64,000 nt of DNA, taken from contig NZ_PNFB01000003.1 of NCBI RefSeq assembly GCF_003347015.1, positions 1 through 64,000 on the forward strand, written 5' to 3'. The position numbers and the translations under genes were made by a program. Each line of letters begins with the position of its first letter. Position 1 is the stretch's first letter. A model generated the notes under the pieces. The model worked only from the letters and a program-made list of their open reading frames with translations, did no database searches and was not told where the DNA came from. This document shows, one piece after another, positions 22,746 through 35,318 of this stretch. The stretch comes from Brachybacterium sp. YJGR34 (GTDB lineage Bacteria > Actinomycetota > Actinomycetes > Actinomycetales > Dermabacteraceae).

Positions 22746-23543
22746 TCAGCGGGGCAGGCCGTCCTCCGCCACCAGGCCGTGGGCGAGGACCAGCTCACGC
22801 AGGGCCTCGGGGCGTGCGGCGAGCTCGCGACAGATCGTCGCGGCCTCGCCCTCCACGAGCTCGTCCCCGGTCAGGGCCGCGAGCGCGCGGAACAGCTCCT
22901 GCTGGTGCCGCCGCAGGGGCAGCGGGCGCACGCGGGCGAGGACGCCGCGGTGCGAGGCGTAGAGGTCGAGATGCGCGGGGCGCTGCCCGGTGGCCAGCTC
23001 CAGCGGGAAGTCCGCGGCATCCAGCCGCACCCGGTCGTAGTTGGGCTCGGTCTCGTCGATGGCGGCGAGCTGGTCGTCGTCGAACCAGGTCGCGATCAGC
23101 TCCCGCCGCTCGCCGACGGCCCGGAAGGGCGCGGCGGGGACGAAGCCTGCCGCGGCGGAGTTCGCGACGTACCCGACGCCCAGGCCGTGCACGGTGCAGC
23201 GCACGAAGGGGGTCGCGAGGTTCAGCGACCGGGCCGCGCGACGGTACTTGCGGGCGATCGTCGCGGGTGCCTGGTTGGAGCCGACGGCGAGCACGAGGGT
23301 GCGCTCGGCCAGCGGCGCCGCCCCGGCCGCGGCGAGGGCGCGGTCGATCTCCTGGGCGTCGACGAGCGGCGGCGTCCCCTCCGCGGCGTCGGGCGGGCCC
23401 GAGCGTCCTGTCTCCAGGTCCAGGACGCCGGCGTCGTGCAGGAGCACGGAGCGCAGGCCGCCGTCGATCCACGGATAGTCCTCCGGGGCGGGCAGGGCCG
23501 GCGGCGCGGCGATGGTCGTCGTCTCGAGCGCGGGTGAGGGCAT
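22746..23543 (-). CDS. Hypothetical protein of 265 residues
   Basis: I do not recognise this family with confidence. The chain begins with a Pro/Ala-rich lead and has a motif TLVLAVGSNQAPATIARKYRR near residue 90. This resembles the glycine-rich substrate loop (YGSN) of gamma-glutamylcyclotransferase-like proteins. Later come FVRCTVHGLGVGYVANSAAAGFVPAAPFRA and HLDLYASHRGVLARVRPLPLRRHQ. No signal peptide or membrane span is seen. It is divergent from ybaK across a 42-bp gap, so the two share a promoter region. A cytosolic enzyme of the GGCT-like fold is a weak guess. Confidence 0.6.
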   Translation of the reverse strand: MPSPALETTTIAAPPALPAPEDYPWIDGGLRSVLLHDAGVLDLETGRSGPPDAAEGTPPLVDAQEIDRALAAAGAAPLAERTLVLAVGSNQAPATIARKYRRAARSLNLATPFVRCTVHGLGVGYVANSAAAGFVPAAPFRAVGERRELIATWFDDDQLAAIDETEPNYDRVRLDAADFPLELATGQRPAHLDLYASHRGVLARVRPLPLRRHQQELFRALAALTGDELVEGEAATICRELAARPEALRELVLAHGLVAEDGLPR

Positions 23544-23585
23544 CCCCCGAGCCTAGCGAGGCGCCGGGCGACCTATCGTGGCCCC

Positions 23586-24065
23586 ATGAGCGAACAGCGC
23601 GCGATCGATGCCCTGGAGGCCTCCGGCCTCGACTACGAGATCACCCGCCACGGCCGGGTCGGCTCCCTGGCCGAGGCCGCCGCCGCACGGGGCGTCGAGC
23701 CCCGGGACCTCGTGAAGACCCTGGTGGTGCGCCGCGCCGCGGGCGATTTCCTGTTCGTGCTGGTCCCCGGCGACCGGGAGATCTCCTGGCCGCGGCTGCG
23801 CGCCCTGCTGGGCGTGAACCGCCTGTCCATGCCGGACAAGGAGGTCGCGCAGGAGGTCACCGGCTACGAGCGCGGGACCATCACGCCGTTCGGTGCGACG
23901 ACCGCGTGGCCGGTCGTCGCCGATGCCGAGCTCGCGGGCGATCCGCGGCGCCGGATCTCGATCGGCGCCGGCGCGCACGGCGTGGCCGCCACGATTCCCG
24001 CCGAGGCCGCCCTCGCCCATCTCGGCGCCCGGATCGCGGACGTCACCGAGCCCCAGGAGAGCTGA
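23586..24065 (+). CDS. ybaK: YbaK/EbsC-family aminoacyl-tRNA deacylase
   Basis: A 159-residue protein of the YbaK/ProX superfamily, which hydrolyses mis-charged tRNAs such as Cys-tRNA(Pro). Visible elements are the opening ALEASGLDYEITRHG, the catalytic lysine segment DLVKTLVVRRAAGDFLFVLVPGDREI, VNRLSMPDKEVAQEVTGYERGTITPFGA and the GAGAHGVAATI loop. Length and motif order are normal. It ends 17 bases before an 8-bp tandem repeat that abuts an IS30 element. Confidence 0.9.
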   Translation: MSEQRAIDALEASGLDYEITRHGRVGSLAEAAAARGVEPRDLVKTLVVRRAAGDFLFVLVPGDREISWPRLRALLGVNRLSMPDKEVAQEVTGYERGTITPFGATTAWPVVADAELAGDPRRRISIGAGAHGVAATIPAEAALAHLGARIADVTEPQES

Positions 24066-24081
24066 CCCGGCACTGCCGCGG

Positions 24082-24135
24082 ACGCAGGCACGCAGGCACG
24101 CAGGCACGCAGGCACGCAGGCACGCAGGCACGCAG
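24082..24135. repeat. 8-bp tandem repeat at the IS30 left end
   Basis: Six full copies and one partial copy of ACGCAGGC in direct tandem, noncoding. The last unit runs into the terminal inverted repeat of the insertion sequence. Tandem arrays of this kind vary by slippage and may have been either a target or a product of the insertion. Confidence 0.9.
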
Positions 24136-25432
24136 AATGGTGCGATTCCGTGCCAGATCCGGGCGGCGGTTTCAATGGGTCATTGCAACAGGTGCTCGGA
24201 GAGTACCTCGTAGGGAGTTGCGAACCCGAGTCGCTTGCGGGGTCGTCGGTTCATCTGGTCGGCGACGTAGTCCAGGTCTGCCTGGGAGTAGCTGCTGAGG
24301 TCGGCGCCCTTGGGGAAGTACTGCCTTAGCAGCCCGTTGGTGTTCTCGTTCGTGGCCCGCTGCCAGGGCGAGTGCGGATCCGCGAAGAACACCTCGATCC
24401 CCGTGGCCTCGGAGACTTTCTGATGCTGAGCCATCTCCCGGCCCTGGTCCCAGGTCAGCGTGCCCTTCAACGTCTCCGGCAGGCCTTCGAGCTTCGCGAC
24501 CAGCCCCTCACGCGTCGCCTCAGTGCGATTCTTCGAGGGATCCAACCAGACCAGAATCAGGTAGTTCGAGTGCCGCTCGACGACCGTGCCGATCGCTGAA
24601 CCACCGTTCTCCCCCACGATCAGGTCACCCTCCCAATGCCCCGGAATCGAACGGTCCAGTGCTTCGACGGGACGGTCCCAGATCGAGACCATGTCCTTGA
24701 TCCGACCCTGCCGAGCGTCCGGACGGCGCTTGGCCCACCGGATCGTGCGGCCCGTCCGGGTCAGGGCCTGGAGCTCACGCTTCAACCCGCCCCTGGCCTG
24801 CAGATAGATCGTCTTGTAGATCGTCTCGTGACTCACATGAAACCTCGGCTCATCAGGATGCTCGCGGCGCAGGCGCCCCGCGATCTGCTCCGGCGACAGT
24901 TTGAGGTCGAGACCAGCCTGCACATCCCCAAGTAGCTCAGGATCCGACGGGATCTTCAACGGCTTAGGACGACGCCGATTCTCCACTGCCTGACGATGCC
25001 CGGCCACGGGCCGGTACCGAGTCCGCGGCTGATCTCCCACGCTGCGCTTGATCTCCCTCGAGATCGTCGACGGGGCTCTGCCCAGGGCTTTCCCGATCGC
25101 ACGCAGCGAGGCACCTTCCTGCACCATCTCCTCGATCTGGAAACGCTCCTCGAGCGTCAACAACCGGTCCGGGTCCTTCCACCGCTGAGGCCGTATCCCT
25201 CCAGCCGCAGCCACGAAGCGATTGACCGTCGCATGACTGGTCTCGAACGAAACACTGAGCTCACGAGAAGACAGGCCCATCCCACGAGCATCCCAGAACG
25301 ACTCGATCTCCCGCCTGGACCGCTCACCGAACCCCGGCGCACCACAACGAATCACAACACCCTCCTCAGCTCAGGTGTTGCAACCACCCCTAGAACCCGC
25401 GGGCGTGAAATGGCTCCGAATCGCACCATTCT
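24134..25432. mobile_element. IS30-family insertion sequence
   Basis: About 1.3 kb, one transposase gene, with terminal inverted repeats that begin AGAATGGTGCGATTC at both ends and match over about 22 of the first 25 bases. Size, single ORF and end structure fit IS30. Everything needed for movement looks intact. I could not identify a convincing target-site duplication: the left flank ends GCACGC and the right flank begins CGACGC, so the flanks may have changed after insertion. Confidence 0.88.
24180..25355 (-). CDS. IS30-family transposase
   Basis: A 391-residue transposase. Two N-terminal helix-turn-helix regions (SSRELSVSFETSHATVNRFV, and LTLEERFQIEEMVQEGASLRAIGKALGRAPSTISREIKR, the IS30 HTH) precede a DDE catalytic core. 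The catalytic residues are D244 in HWEGDLIVGE, D303 in LTWDQGREMAQH and E337 in NENTNGLLRQYFPKG. The last block NRRPRKRLGFATPYEV is the IS30 C-terminal signature. The ORF is full length and open, so the element is potentially active. It is the only transposase in the window. Confidence 0.95.
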   Translation of the reverse strand: MIRCGAPGFGERSRREIESFWDARGMGLSSRELSVSFETSHATVNRFVAAAGGIRPQRWKDPDRLLTLEERFQIEEMVQEGASLRAIGKALGRAPSTISREIKRSVGDQPRTRYRPVAGHRQAVENRRRPKPLKIPSDPELLGDVQAGLDLKLSPEQIAGRLRREHPDEPRFHVSHETIYKTIYLQARGGLKRELQALTRTGRTIRWAKRRPDARQGRIKDMVSIWDRPVEALDRSIPGHWEGDLIVGENGGSAIGTVVERHSNYLILVWLDPSKNRTEATREGLVAKLEGLPETLKGTLTWDQGREMAQHQKVSEATGIEVFFADPHSPWQRATNENTNGLLRQYFPKGADLSSYSQADLDYVADQMNRRPRKRLGFATPYEVLSEHLLQ

Positions 25433-25470
25433 CGACGCCGCGGGCTGGCGCCACCGCAGGGCCGGCGCCG

Positions 25471-25492
25471 CCGCGGTGCCCCGGCACCGCGG
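25471..25492 (-). terminator. Terminator of the gyrB-gyrA-DUF3566 operon
   Basis: A perfect 10-bp stem CCGCGGTGCC/GGCACCGCGG with a tiny CC loop, seven bases beyond the DUF3566 stop. No T-run follows, which is common in high-GC genomes. Confidence 0.6.
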
Positions 25493-25498
25493 GCGCGG

Positions 25499-26101
25499 CT
25501 ACTCGTCCGTGAAGGTCATCTTCAATCCGCCCAGCAGGGCCGCCACGAGGTTGTACAGGAAGGCCAGCAGCGTCCCGAGCGCGGTGATGATCACGACGTT
25601 CACGACGGCCACGATGGTGCCGTAGCTGGTCATCTTCGAGAAGCTGAAGAACTCCATGAACGGCAGGGGGTCGCCGCCGTTGAGGTCACGGCCCAGCTGG
25701 TCGATGCGCTCCCACAGGCCGATCGCGTCCACCAGGTTCCACAGCAGCACCACGGCGACCACGGTCGCGATGCCGATCGCGATGGCGACCAGGAAGGACA
25801 GCTTCATGACGGAGAAGGGGTCCAGCCGGGCCAGGGTCAGGCGCACCCGGCGCGGGCCGCGGCGCTCGGTGTCCGCGGAGCCGGCGGGACCGGGCGACTT
25901 CTTCGGGCTGCGGCTGGCGCCGCGCGCGGCCGATCCCGTGCCGGTGGCGAAGGACGCCTCGGCGGGGGCGGGGGCGTCGTCGACCTGCGGCACGACGGAG
26001 GTCCTCTCCTCGTGCGCGGCGTCGGTGCGGGCCGCCGCGGGCGAGTCCGTCCCCGGCGAGGCCGACGACCCGGACGTGGTCCGGGAGTCATTCGTGCTCA
26101 T
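25499..26101 (-). CDS. DUF3566 membrane protein
   Basis: A 200-residue protein. The N-terminal 100 residues are disordered, Ser/Ala/Pro-rich and charged. A DUF3566 domain follows with VRLTLARLDPFSVMKLSFLVAIAIGIATVVAVVLLW, a loop, and a second span (SYGTIVAVVNVVIITALGTLLAFLYNLVAALLGGLKMTFTDE). The family sits directly after gyrA in many actinobacteria (Rv0007 in M. tuberculosis) and its function is unknown. The ATG lies three bases after the gyrA stop, so it is cotranslated with gyrA. Confidence 0.9.
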   Translation of the reverse strand: MSTNDSRTTSGSSASPGTDSPAAARTDAAHEERTSVVPQVDDAPAPAEASFATGTGSAARGASRSPKKSPGPAGSADTERRGPRRVRLTLARLDPFSVMKLSFLVAIAIGIATVVAVVLLWNLVDAIGLWERIDQLGRDLNGGDPLPFMEFFSFSKMTSYGTIVAVVNVVIITALGTLLAFLYNLVAALLGGLKMTFTDE

Positions 26102-26104
26102 CGA

Positions 26105-28906
26105 TCACTCCTCGTTCGGGTCGACATCGTCGGCCGGCGACTGGTCGGGCTGGTCCGAGCCTAGATCATCGGCCGGAGCCGATGCGGTGCCCGCACCGTC
26201 TGCGACGGAGATCTCCTCGGTCGCAGCGGCCTCGGAATCGTCGAGCGCCGGGGCCTCGGCCTCCTCCTCATCGACCTCGCTCTCCTGACCGGTGGCCACC
26301 AGCAGGATGCGGTCACCCTTGCCGGGCTTGGCGAAGGTGACGCCCATGGTGGTGCGGCCCTTCGACGGGATCTCGTCGACCCGGGAGCGGACCACGCGGC
26401 CGCGCTCCATCACCACCAGCAGCTCCTCGTCCTCCTCGACCACCGCGGCACCGGCCAGGTGGCCGCGGTCGTCGGGAAGCTTCGCGACCCGGATGCCCAG
26501 GCCGCCGCGGCCCTGCAGGCGGTACTCGTCCACGTCGGTGCGCTTGGCGAAGCCGCCGTCGGTCACCGTGACCACGAAGGTGCCGGGGCGGACCACGTCC
26601 ATCGCCAGCAGCTCGTCGTCGTGGCGGAACTTCATGCCGGTCACGCCGCTGGTGGCGCGGCCCGTCGGCCGCAGGACGTCGTCGGCCGCCGGGAAGCGCA
26701 CCGACTGGCCGTTGCGGGAGACCAGCAGCAGCTGGTCGTCGCTGTTGACGGCCCGGGCGGCGATCACACGGTCCGGCTCGGTCCCGTCGATCCCGTCGAT
26801 GTCGCGGAGGTTGATCGCGATGATGCCGCCGGTGCGGTTGGAGTCGAAGGCCGTCATCGGCGTCTTCTTCACCAGGCCCGAGCGGGTGGCCAGGACCAGG
26901 TACTCCGCGTCCTCATAGCCGTCGATCGTGAGCACCGAGGCGATGTGCTCCTCCGGCTGGAAGGCCATGAGGTTCGCGACGTGCTGCCCCTTGGAGTCGC
27001 GCGCCGCCTCCGGCAGCTCGTACGCCTTGGCACGGTAGACCCGTCCCTGGTTGGTGAAGAACAGCATCCAGCGGTGCGTGGTCGTGGTGAAGAAGTGCTC
27101 GACCACGTCGTCCTCGCGCAGGGACGCGCCGCGCACGCCCTTGCCGCCGCGCTTCTGGGCGCGGTACTGGTCCTCCCGGGTGCGCTTGACGTAGCCGCCG
27201 CGGGTGATGGTGACGACGACATCCTCCTCGGGGATGAGGTCCTCCATCGACATGTCGCCGTCGAAGGGCAGGATCGTGGTGCGGCGGTCGTCGCCGTACT
27301 TGTCGACGATCTCCTGGAGCTCCTCGGAGACGATCTCCCGCTGGCGCACGGGGGACTCGAGGATCGCCTTGTACTCCTCGATGAGGGCCTGCAGGCGGTC
27401 GTGCTCCTCGATGATCTTCTGGCGCTCCAGGGCGGCCAGTCGGCGCAGCTGCATCGCGAGGATCGCATTGGCCTGGATCTCGTCGATCGCGAGCATCTCC
27501 ATCAGGCCGGTGCGGGCCTGATCGGCGTCGGGCGAGCGCCGGATCAGCGCGATGACCTCATCCAGCGCGTCCAGCGCCTTGAGGTAGCCGCGGTAGATGT
27601 GGATCTGCTCCTCGGCCTTGCGCAGGCGGTACTCGGTGCGCCGGATGATGACGTCGATCTGGTGCTTGGTCCACTCGCGCACGAAGGAGTCGATCGACAG
27701 GGTGCGCGGCACGCCGCCCGCGAGCGCGAGCATGTTCGCGGAGAAGTTCTCCTGCAGCTGCGTGTGCTTGTAGAGGTTGTTGAGCACCACCTTGGCCACC
27801 GCGTCGCGCTTGAGGGTGATGACCAGGCGCTGGCCGGTGCGGCCGGAGGTCTCGTCGGTGATGTCCGCGATGCCCTGGATCTTGCCCAGCTTGACCATCT
27901 CGGCGATCTTCCGCGCGAGGTTGTCGGGGTTGACCTGGTAGGGCAGCTCGGTGACCACGAGGCTGAGGCGCCCGTTGATCTCCTCGGTGGAGACCACGGC
28001 CCGCTGGGTGATGGAGCCGCGGCCGGTGCGGTAGGCGTCCTCGATCCCGGAGGTGCCCACGATGGTCGCGCCGCTGGGGAAGTCCGGGCCCTTGATGAGG
28101 CGCAGGCACGCCTCGAGCAGCTCGGGCTTGGTGGCCTCGTGGTTCGTCAGCAGCCACTGGACGGCGTCGGCGACCTCCCGCAGGTTGTGCGGGGGGATGT
28201 TGGTGGCCATGCCCACGGCGATCCCGGAGGAGCCGTTGACCAGCAGGTTCGGGAAGCGGGCGGGCAGCACCACGGGCTCGTCCGCGGTGTTGTCGTAGTT
28301 GCCCTGGGTATCGACCGTCTCCTGGTCGATGTCCCGCACCAGCTCGAGAGCCAGCGGCGCCATCTTGCACTCGGTGTACCGGGGGGCGGCCGCGCCGTCG
28401 TCGCCGGCGGAGCCGAAGTTGCCCTGCCCCAGGATCAGCGGGTAGCGCATCGACCACGGCTGCACGAGACGCACCATGGCGTCGTAGATCGCGGAGTCGC
28501 CGTGGGGGTGGTAGTTGCCCATCACCTCGCCGACGACCTTCGCACACTTGGAGAAGGAGCGGTCGGGACGGTAGCCGCCGTCGTACATCGCGTAGACGAT
28601 CCGACGGTGCACGGGCTTGAGGCCGTCGCGCACGTCGGGCAGCGCCCGGGCGACGATGACGCTCATCGCGTAGTCGAGGTAGGAGCGCTGCATCTCCTGG
28701 TTGAGGTCGATCTGGGTGATGCGGTCGACCTCGTTCTCGTCGAGCGGGTCGACGAGGGTGACGGTGCGGCGCGCCGCCTCCTCGGCGGAGACCTCCTGAG
28801 AGCCGGCGGGCATCTCCTGACCACCGACGCCGACGCTCTGCGCGGGGGTCGGCTCGGTCTCCGGGGTCTGGTCGGGGTTCGTGGGGTCCTGCGGGGTGTC
28901 GCTCAT
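26105..28906 (-). CDS. gyrA: DNA gyrase subunit A
   Basis: A 933-residue GyrA, the DNA-cutting and resealing subunit of gyrase. The catalytic tyrosine is Y177 (APRYTECKM). The quinolone-resistance region reads [19 protein letters not shown], with S138 and D142 at the E. coli 83 and 87 positions, the quinolone-sensitive residues. The C-terminal wrapping domain has six blade repeats and the GyrA box (QKRGGKGV). An acidic C-terminal tail of about 60 residues (rich in Glu, Asp, Ala, Ser) and an N-terminal extension of about 55 residues before the DRITQIDL core are lineage-specific additions. It lies 85 bases downstream of gyrB in the same operon. Confidence 0.98.
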   Translation of the reverse strand: MSDTPQDPTNPDQTPETEPTPAQSVGVGGQEMPAGSQEVSAEEAARRTVTLVDPLDENEVDRITQIDLNQEMQRSYLDYAMSVIVARALPDVRDGLKPVHRRIVYAMYDGGYRPDRSFSKCAKVVGEVMGNYHPHGDSAIYDAMVRLVQPWSMRYPLILGQGNFGSAGDDGAAAPRYTECKMAPLALELVRDIDQETVDTQGNYDNTADEPVVLPARFPNLLVNGSSGIAVGMATNIPPHNLREVADAVQWLLTNHEATKPELLEACLRLIKGPDFPSGATIVGTSGIEDAYRTGRGSITQRAVVSTEEINGRLSLVVTELPYQVNPDNLARKIAEMVKLGKIQGIADITDETSGRTGQRLVITLKRDAVAKVVLNNLYKHTQLQENFSANMLALAGGVPRTLSIDSFVREWTKHQIDVIIRRTEYRLRKAEEQIHIYRGYLKALDALDEVIALIRRSPDADQARTGLMEMLAIDEIQANAILAMQLRRLAALERQKIIEEHDRLQALIEEYKAILESPVRQREIVSEELQEIVDKYGDDRRTTILPFDGDMSMEDLIPEEDVVVTITRGGYVKRTREDQYRAQKRGGKGVRGASLREDDVVEHFFTTTTHRWMLFFTNQGRVYRAKAYELPEAARDSKGQHVANLMAFQPEEHIASVLTIDGYEDAEYLVLATRSGLVKKTPMTAFDSNRTGGIIAINLRDIDGIDGTEPDRVIAARAVNSDDQLLLVSRNGQSVRFPAADDVLRPTGRATSGVTGMKFRHDDELLAMDVVRPGTFVVTVTDGGFAKRTDVDEYRLQGRGGLGIRVAKLPDDRGHLAGAAVVEEDEELLVVMERGRVVRSRVDEIPSKGRTTMGVTFAKPGKGDRILLVATGQESEVDEEEAEAPALDDSEAAATEEISVADGAGTASAPADDLGSDQPDQSPADDVDPNEE

Positions 28907-28991
28907 GGCGAGGAGGGCCTTTCGGGTGGGGCCGATGGATCAGGGGACCCCGGGGGCGCGCGGGCGGGCCGGCGCCGCTCCGGAGTCGACG

Positions 28992-31145
<2,154 letters not shown>

Positions 31146-31562
31146 CGGATGTGGCTCCTCGCAGTCCAGGGTCCCCCGTCAGGCGGTGGCGGGGGTGGTT
31201 CGGCGTGCCTCGGGAACGCTTCCTCCGGCAGGCTCTTTCACGCGGGCGGCCCACGCAGGCCTCCTGCGCGCACACGCGCGCGCGAGGCGATCCGTGGGCC
31301 ACGGTGCTCGAGCCGGCGCCGCCCGCATCCGCCGTGGCGTCCGGGGCGTCGGCCGAACCGTCCCCGAGTCTATCGGACAACGGCCCGTGAACCTATTAAG
31401 CGGGCCGATCCTGTGGATGACGCGATGCTGCGGCCGCGCCAGACGGCTCGGGACGCCCTCTGGAACAGGCTCCCGGGGCGCGGCACGGGGTCCCCTGTGG
31501 ACGACGGGGTCCTGACGCGCCACAGGGGCCTCAGCGGAGTGCCGCGACCGCCGCCGCTGCGC
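31146..31562. other. Intergenic region upstream of gyrB
   Basis: 417 bp without a supported gene, expected to hold the gyrB promoter. It contains a 7-bp inverted repeat CGGCCCG/CGGGCCG (31381-31407) with an AT-rich 13-base loop, the lowest-GC spot here. Next to it, on the minus strand, is TTGTCCGATAGACT, whose TAGACT could be a -10. I cannot place a convincing -35. The left part near 31492 holds the riboflavin operon terminator. Confidence 0.5.
31492..31528 (-). terminator. Terminator of the riboflavin operon
   Basis: A perfect 9-bp stem CCCCTGTGG/CCACAGGGG with a 19-base loop, 35 bases past the ribH stop on the minus strand. Confidence 0.55.
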
Positions 31563-33267
<1,705 letters not shown>

Positions 33268-33271
<4 letters not shown>

Positions 33272-34965
33272 CGCTGCCCCCCGCGTCCGCCCAGGAGCTT
33301 CTCGACGTGCTTGGCCAGGATGTCGACCTCGAGGTTCACGCCCTCCCCCACGGCGCGGCGGCCCAGGGTGGTGCGGGCGAGGGTCTCGGGGATCAGGCCG
33401 ATGCTCACCACTCCGTCCTCGACGGCGACCGCGGTCAGGCTGACCCCGTCCACCGCGAGCGATCCCTTGTCGACGACGTAGCGTTCGAAGCTGCCGCCCG
33501 CGGCATCCTCGGGCAGGGCGATCCGCAGCAGCGTCGTCCCCTCGTCCTCCTCGCGTGCGAGGACCTCCCCGACCCCGTCGACGTGGCCCTGGACGATATG
33601 GCCGTCCAGGCGTGCGTCCGCCCGTACCGCCCGCTCGAGGTTCACGCGGTCCCCGGGGCGCCGCCGCCCCAGGGTGGTCGCGGCGAGGGTGGTGGCGATG
33701 ACGTCGGCGCTCCAGGTCTTGCCGTCGTGGGCGGTGACGGTCAGGCAGCAGCCGTCCACGGCGATCGAGTCGCCGAGGGAGATGCCCTCCAGGACGTGCG
33801 GGGAGCGGATCTGCAGCGTGGCGGCGGAGTCGTGGTGGGTGAGGGACTCGATGGTGCCGAGCTCCTCGATGATGCCGGTGAACATGGTGGTCCTTCCAGA
33901 GGGGACGGCGCGGGGCCGCAGGGTGAGGGAGAGGTCGGTGCGCCCGTCAGGGGAGGTCAGGGGCACGGTCCGGACCAGCTCGAGGTCGAGGCGCTCGGCG
34001 ATCGTGGTGATGCCGAGCTCGCCGATGCCGGCCGGGCCGGAGCCCAGCAGGGTCGGGGCGAGGTGGACGATCAGCTCGTCCACCAGGGCGGCGCGGAGGA
34101 AGGCGGCCAGCAGGGTGGGGCCTCCCTCGAGCAGCACGTGGCGCTGCCCTCGGTCGTACAGCGCCTCGAGGGCGCTCGTCGGGGAGCGCGTGGCGAGCGC
34201 GAGCATCTCGCCGGCGCCCTCCGCGGCGGGCAGCAGCGGCACGGACCCCGTGCCCATCACCGCCCGCAGCGGCTGGCGGGCGTGCAGGGTGCCATCGGGC
34301 CGGCGAGCCGTGAGCGCCGGGCGGTCGGCACGGGCGGTGCCGGTGCCCACCAGCACGGTGTCGCAGGTGGCGCGCAGGAGATGGACCTCCTCGCGGGCGG
34401 CGGGGCCGGTGATCCAGCGGCTGCTGCCGTCCGCGGCGGCCGCCCGGCCGTCCAGGGAGAGGGCGACCTTGGCGGTCACCAGGGGACGGCCGTGCCTCAG
34501 GCCGTGCTCCCAGCCGCGGTTCAGGGCGGCGGCCGCGGCGGTGAGGTCCTCGGGCGCGTCGGGGTCCTCGTCGAGCAGGGCGATCTCGACCCCCGCCTCG
34601 GCCAGGTGCTCGAGGCCGCCGGCGGCCACGGGGTTCGGGTCGCGCCGGGCGATCACCACCCGGCGGACCCCGGCGCGGAGCAGGGCCTCGGCGCAGGGCG
34701 GGGTGCGGCCGCGATGGGTGCAGGGCTCGAGCGTGACCACGGCGGTGGCGCCGGCCGGGGAGTGCCCGGCGCGATCGGCTCGCGCGAGGGCGTCGGCCTC
34801 GGCGTGCGCGGTGCCGGCGCCACGATGACGGCCCTCGGCGAGGATCTTCCCGTCCGCGTCCAGCAGCACGCAGCCCACACGGGGGTTGGGTCCGAGGGGC
34901 ACGGCGGGGTCCGCCGCGAGCTCGAGGGCGCGGCGCAGCGCGCTGCGCTCGGTGTCGCTGATCAT
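33268..34965 (-). CDS. ribD/ribE: RibD-RibE fusion: deaminase/reductase plus riboflavin synthase
   Basis: One uninterrupted 565-codon frame. Residues 1-360 are RibD: a deaminase with zinc motif HAEADAL and PCTHRGRTPPCAEAL, then the reductase (VTAKVALSLDGRAAAADGSSRWITG, VLLEGGPTLLAAFL). From M361 (ATG at 33885) the sequence is a complete riboflavin synthase with MFTGIIEELGTIESL, DGCCLTVT, HIVQGHVDGVGEV and VDGVSLTAV, two lumazine-binding repeats. The usual ribD stop is absent; the linker VPSGRTT joins them. A GGAAGGA ribosome site sits seven bases before M361, so RibE may also be made separately (33268-33885, 205 residues). Start: GGAGGAGAG before ATG 34965, inside a regulatory hairpin. The 3' end overlaps ribBA. 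Confidence 0.9.
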
Positions 34966-34966
34966 G

Positions 34967-35006
34967 CTCTCTCCTCCGCTCCGCGATGCTCGCGGTCCGG
35001 AGAGAG
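34967..35006 (-). promoter_or_regulatory. Ribosome-site-sequestering hairpin of the rib leader
   Basis: Just before the ribD ATG, CTCTCTCC/GGAGAGAG (8 bp) and CCGCGA/TCGCGG (6 bp, loop of three) stack into one hairpin that contains the GGAGGAGAG ribosome site. It is the probable OFF structure of the FMN riboswitch, acting on translation. Confidence 0.65.
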
Positions 35007-35090
35007 GGAGGGGTCACGGGGATGCCGTCGCCGCGGGCTGCACGAGGGCGGCACGCAGGGTGCGCCGACGACAGGGCCCGAGGACGTCAT

Positions 35091-35218
35091 CGCGTGCGCT
35101 TCCCATCCGGACTCTCACCGTCGGTCCAGGAGTTCCACCTGGTCAACCGAGGGCCAGAGGCCATCGGGTCGCGGACTGTCACCGCCGGCTCGGAATTTCA
35201 CCGACCCCAGTGCACGCG
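35091..35218 (-). ncRNA. FMN riboswitch (RFN element)
   Basis: 128 nt upstream of ribD. It has the closing stem GCACGCG/CGCGTGC and the conserved RFN blocks GGGGTCGGTGAAATTCC, GGCGGTGACAGTCCGCGA, GTGGAACTCCTGGACCGACG and GGTGAGAGTCCGGATGGGA. FMN binding lowers expression of the riboflavin genes. A TAGCCT -10 at 35247-35242 on the minus strand would start the transcript just before the aptamer. The hairpin over the ribosome site at 34967-35006 is its likely expression platform. Confidence 0.96.
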
Positions 35219-35318
35219 AGCTCTTCAGCTCGTCGCCGTCCAGGCTAGCAGTGCCCTGCTCCGCCCGGTCCCCGATAACCCCCGATGACGTCGCGCCTCA
35301 CACGGGCCCGGCCGCGCC

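Noticed and set aside
24082-24135. Tandem 8-bp repeat as a CRISPR array
   Set aside because: Units abut with no spacers and are far too short; no cas genes are present.
24128-25440. Target-site duplication around the IS30 element
   Set aside because: The left flank GCACGC and right flank CGACGC share only partial similarity; no clear 2-3 bp direct repeat can be fixed because the exact end of the terminal repeat is uncertain.
28380-28560. Quinolone-resistance substitution in gyrA
   Set aside because: The key positions are Ser and Asp, the sensitive residues.
31381-31407. Terminator or complete promoter in the gyrB upstream gap
   Set aside because: The 7-bp stem with an AT-rich 13-base loop is weak and lies far from any stop, and no -35 at proper spacing could be found; kept only as an inverted repeat.
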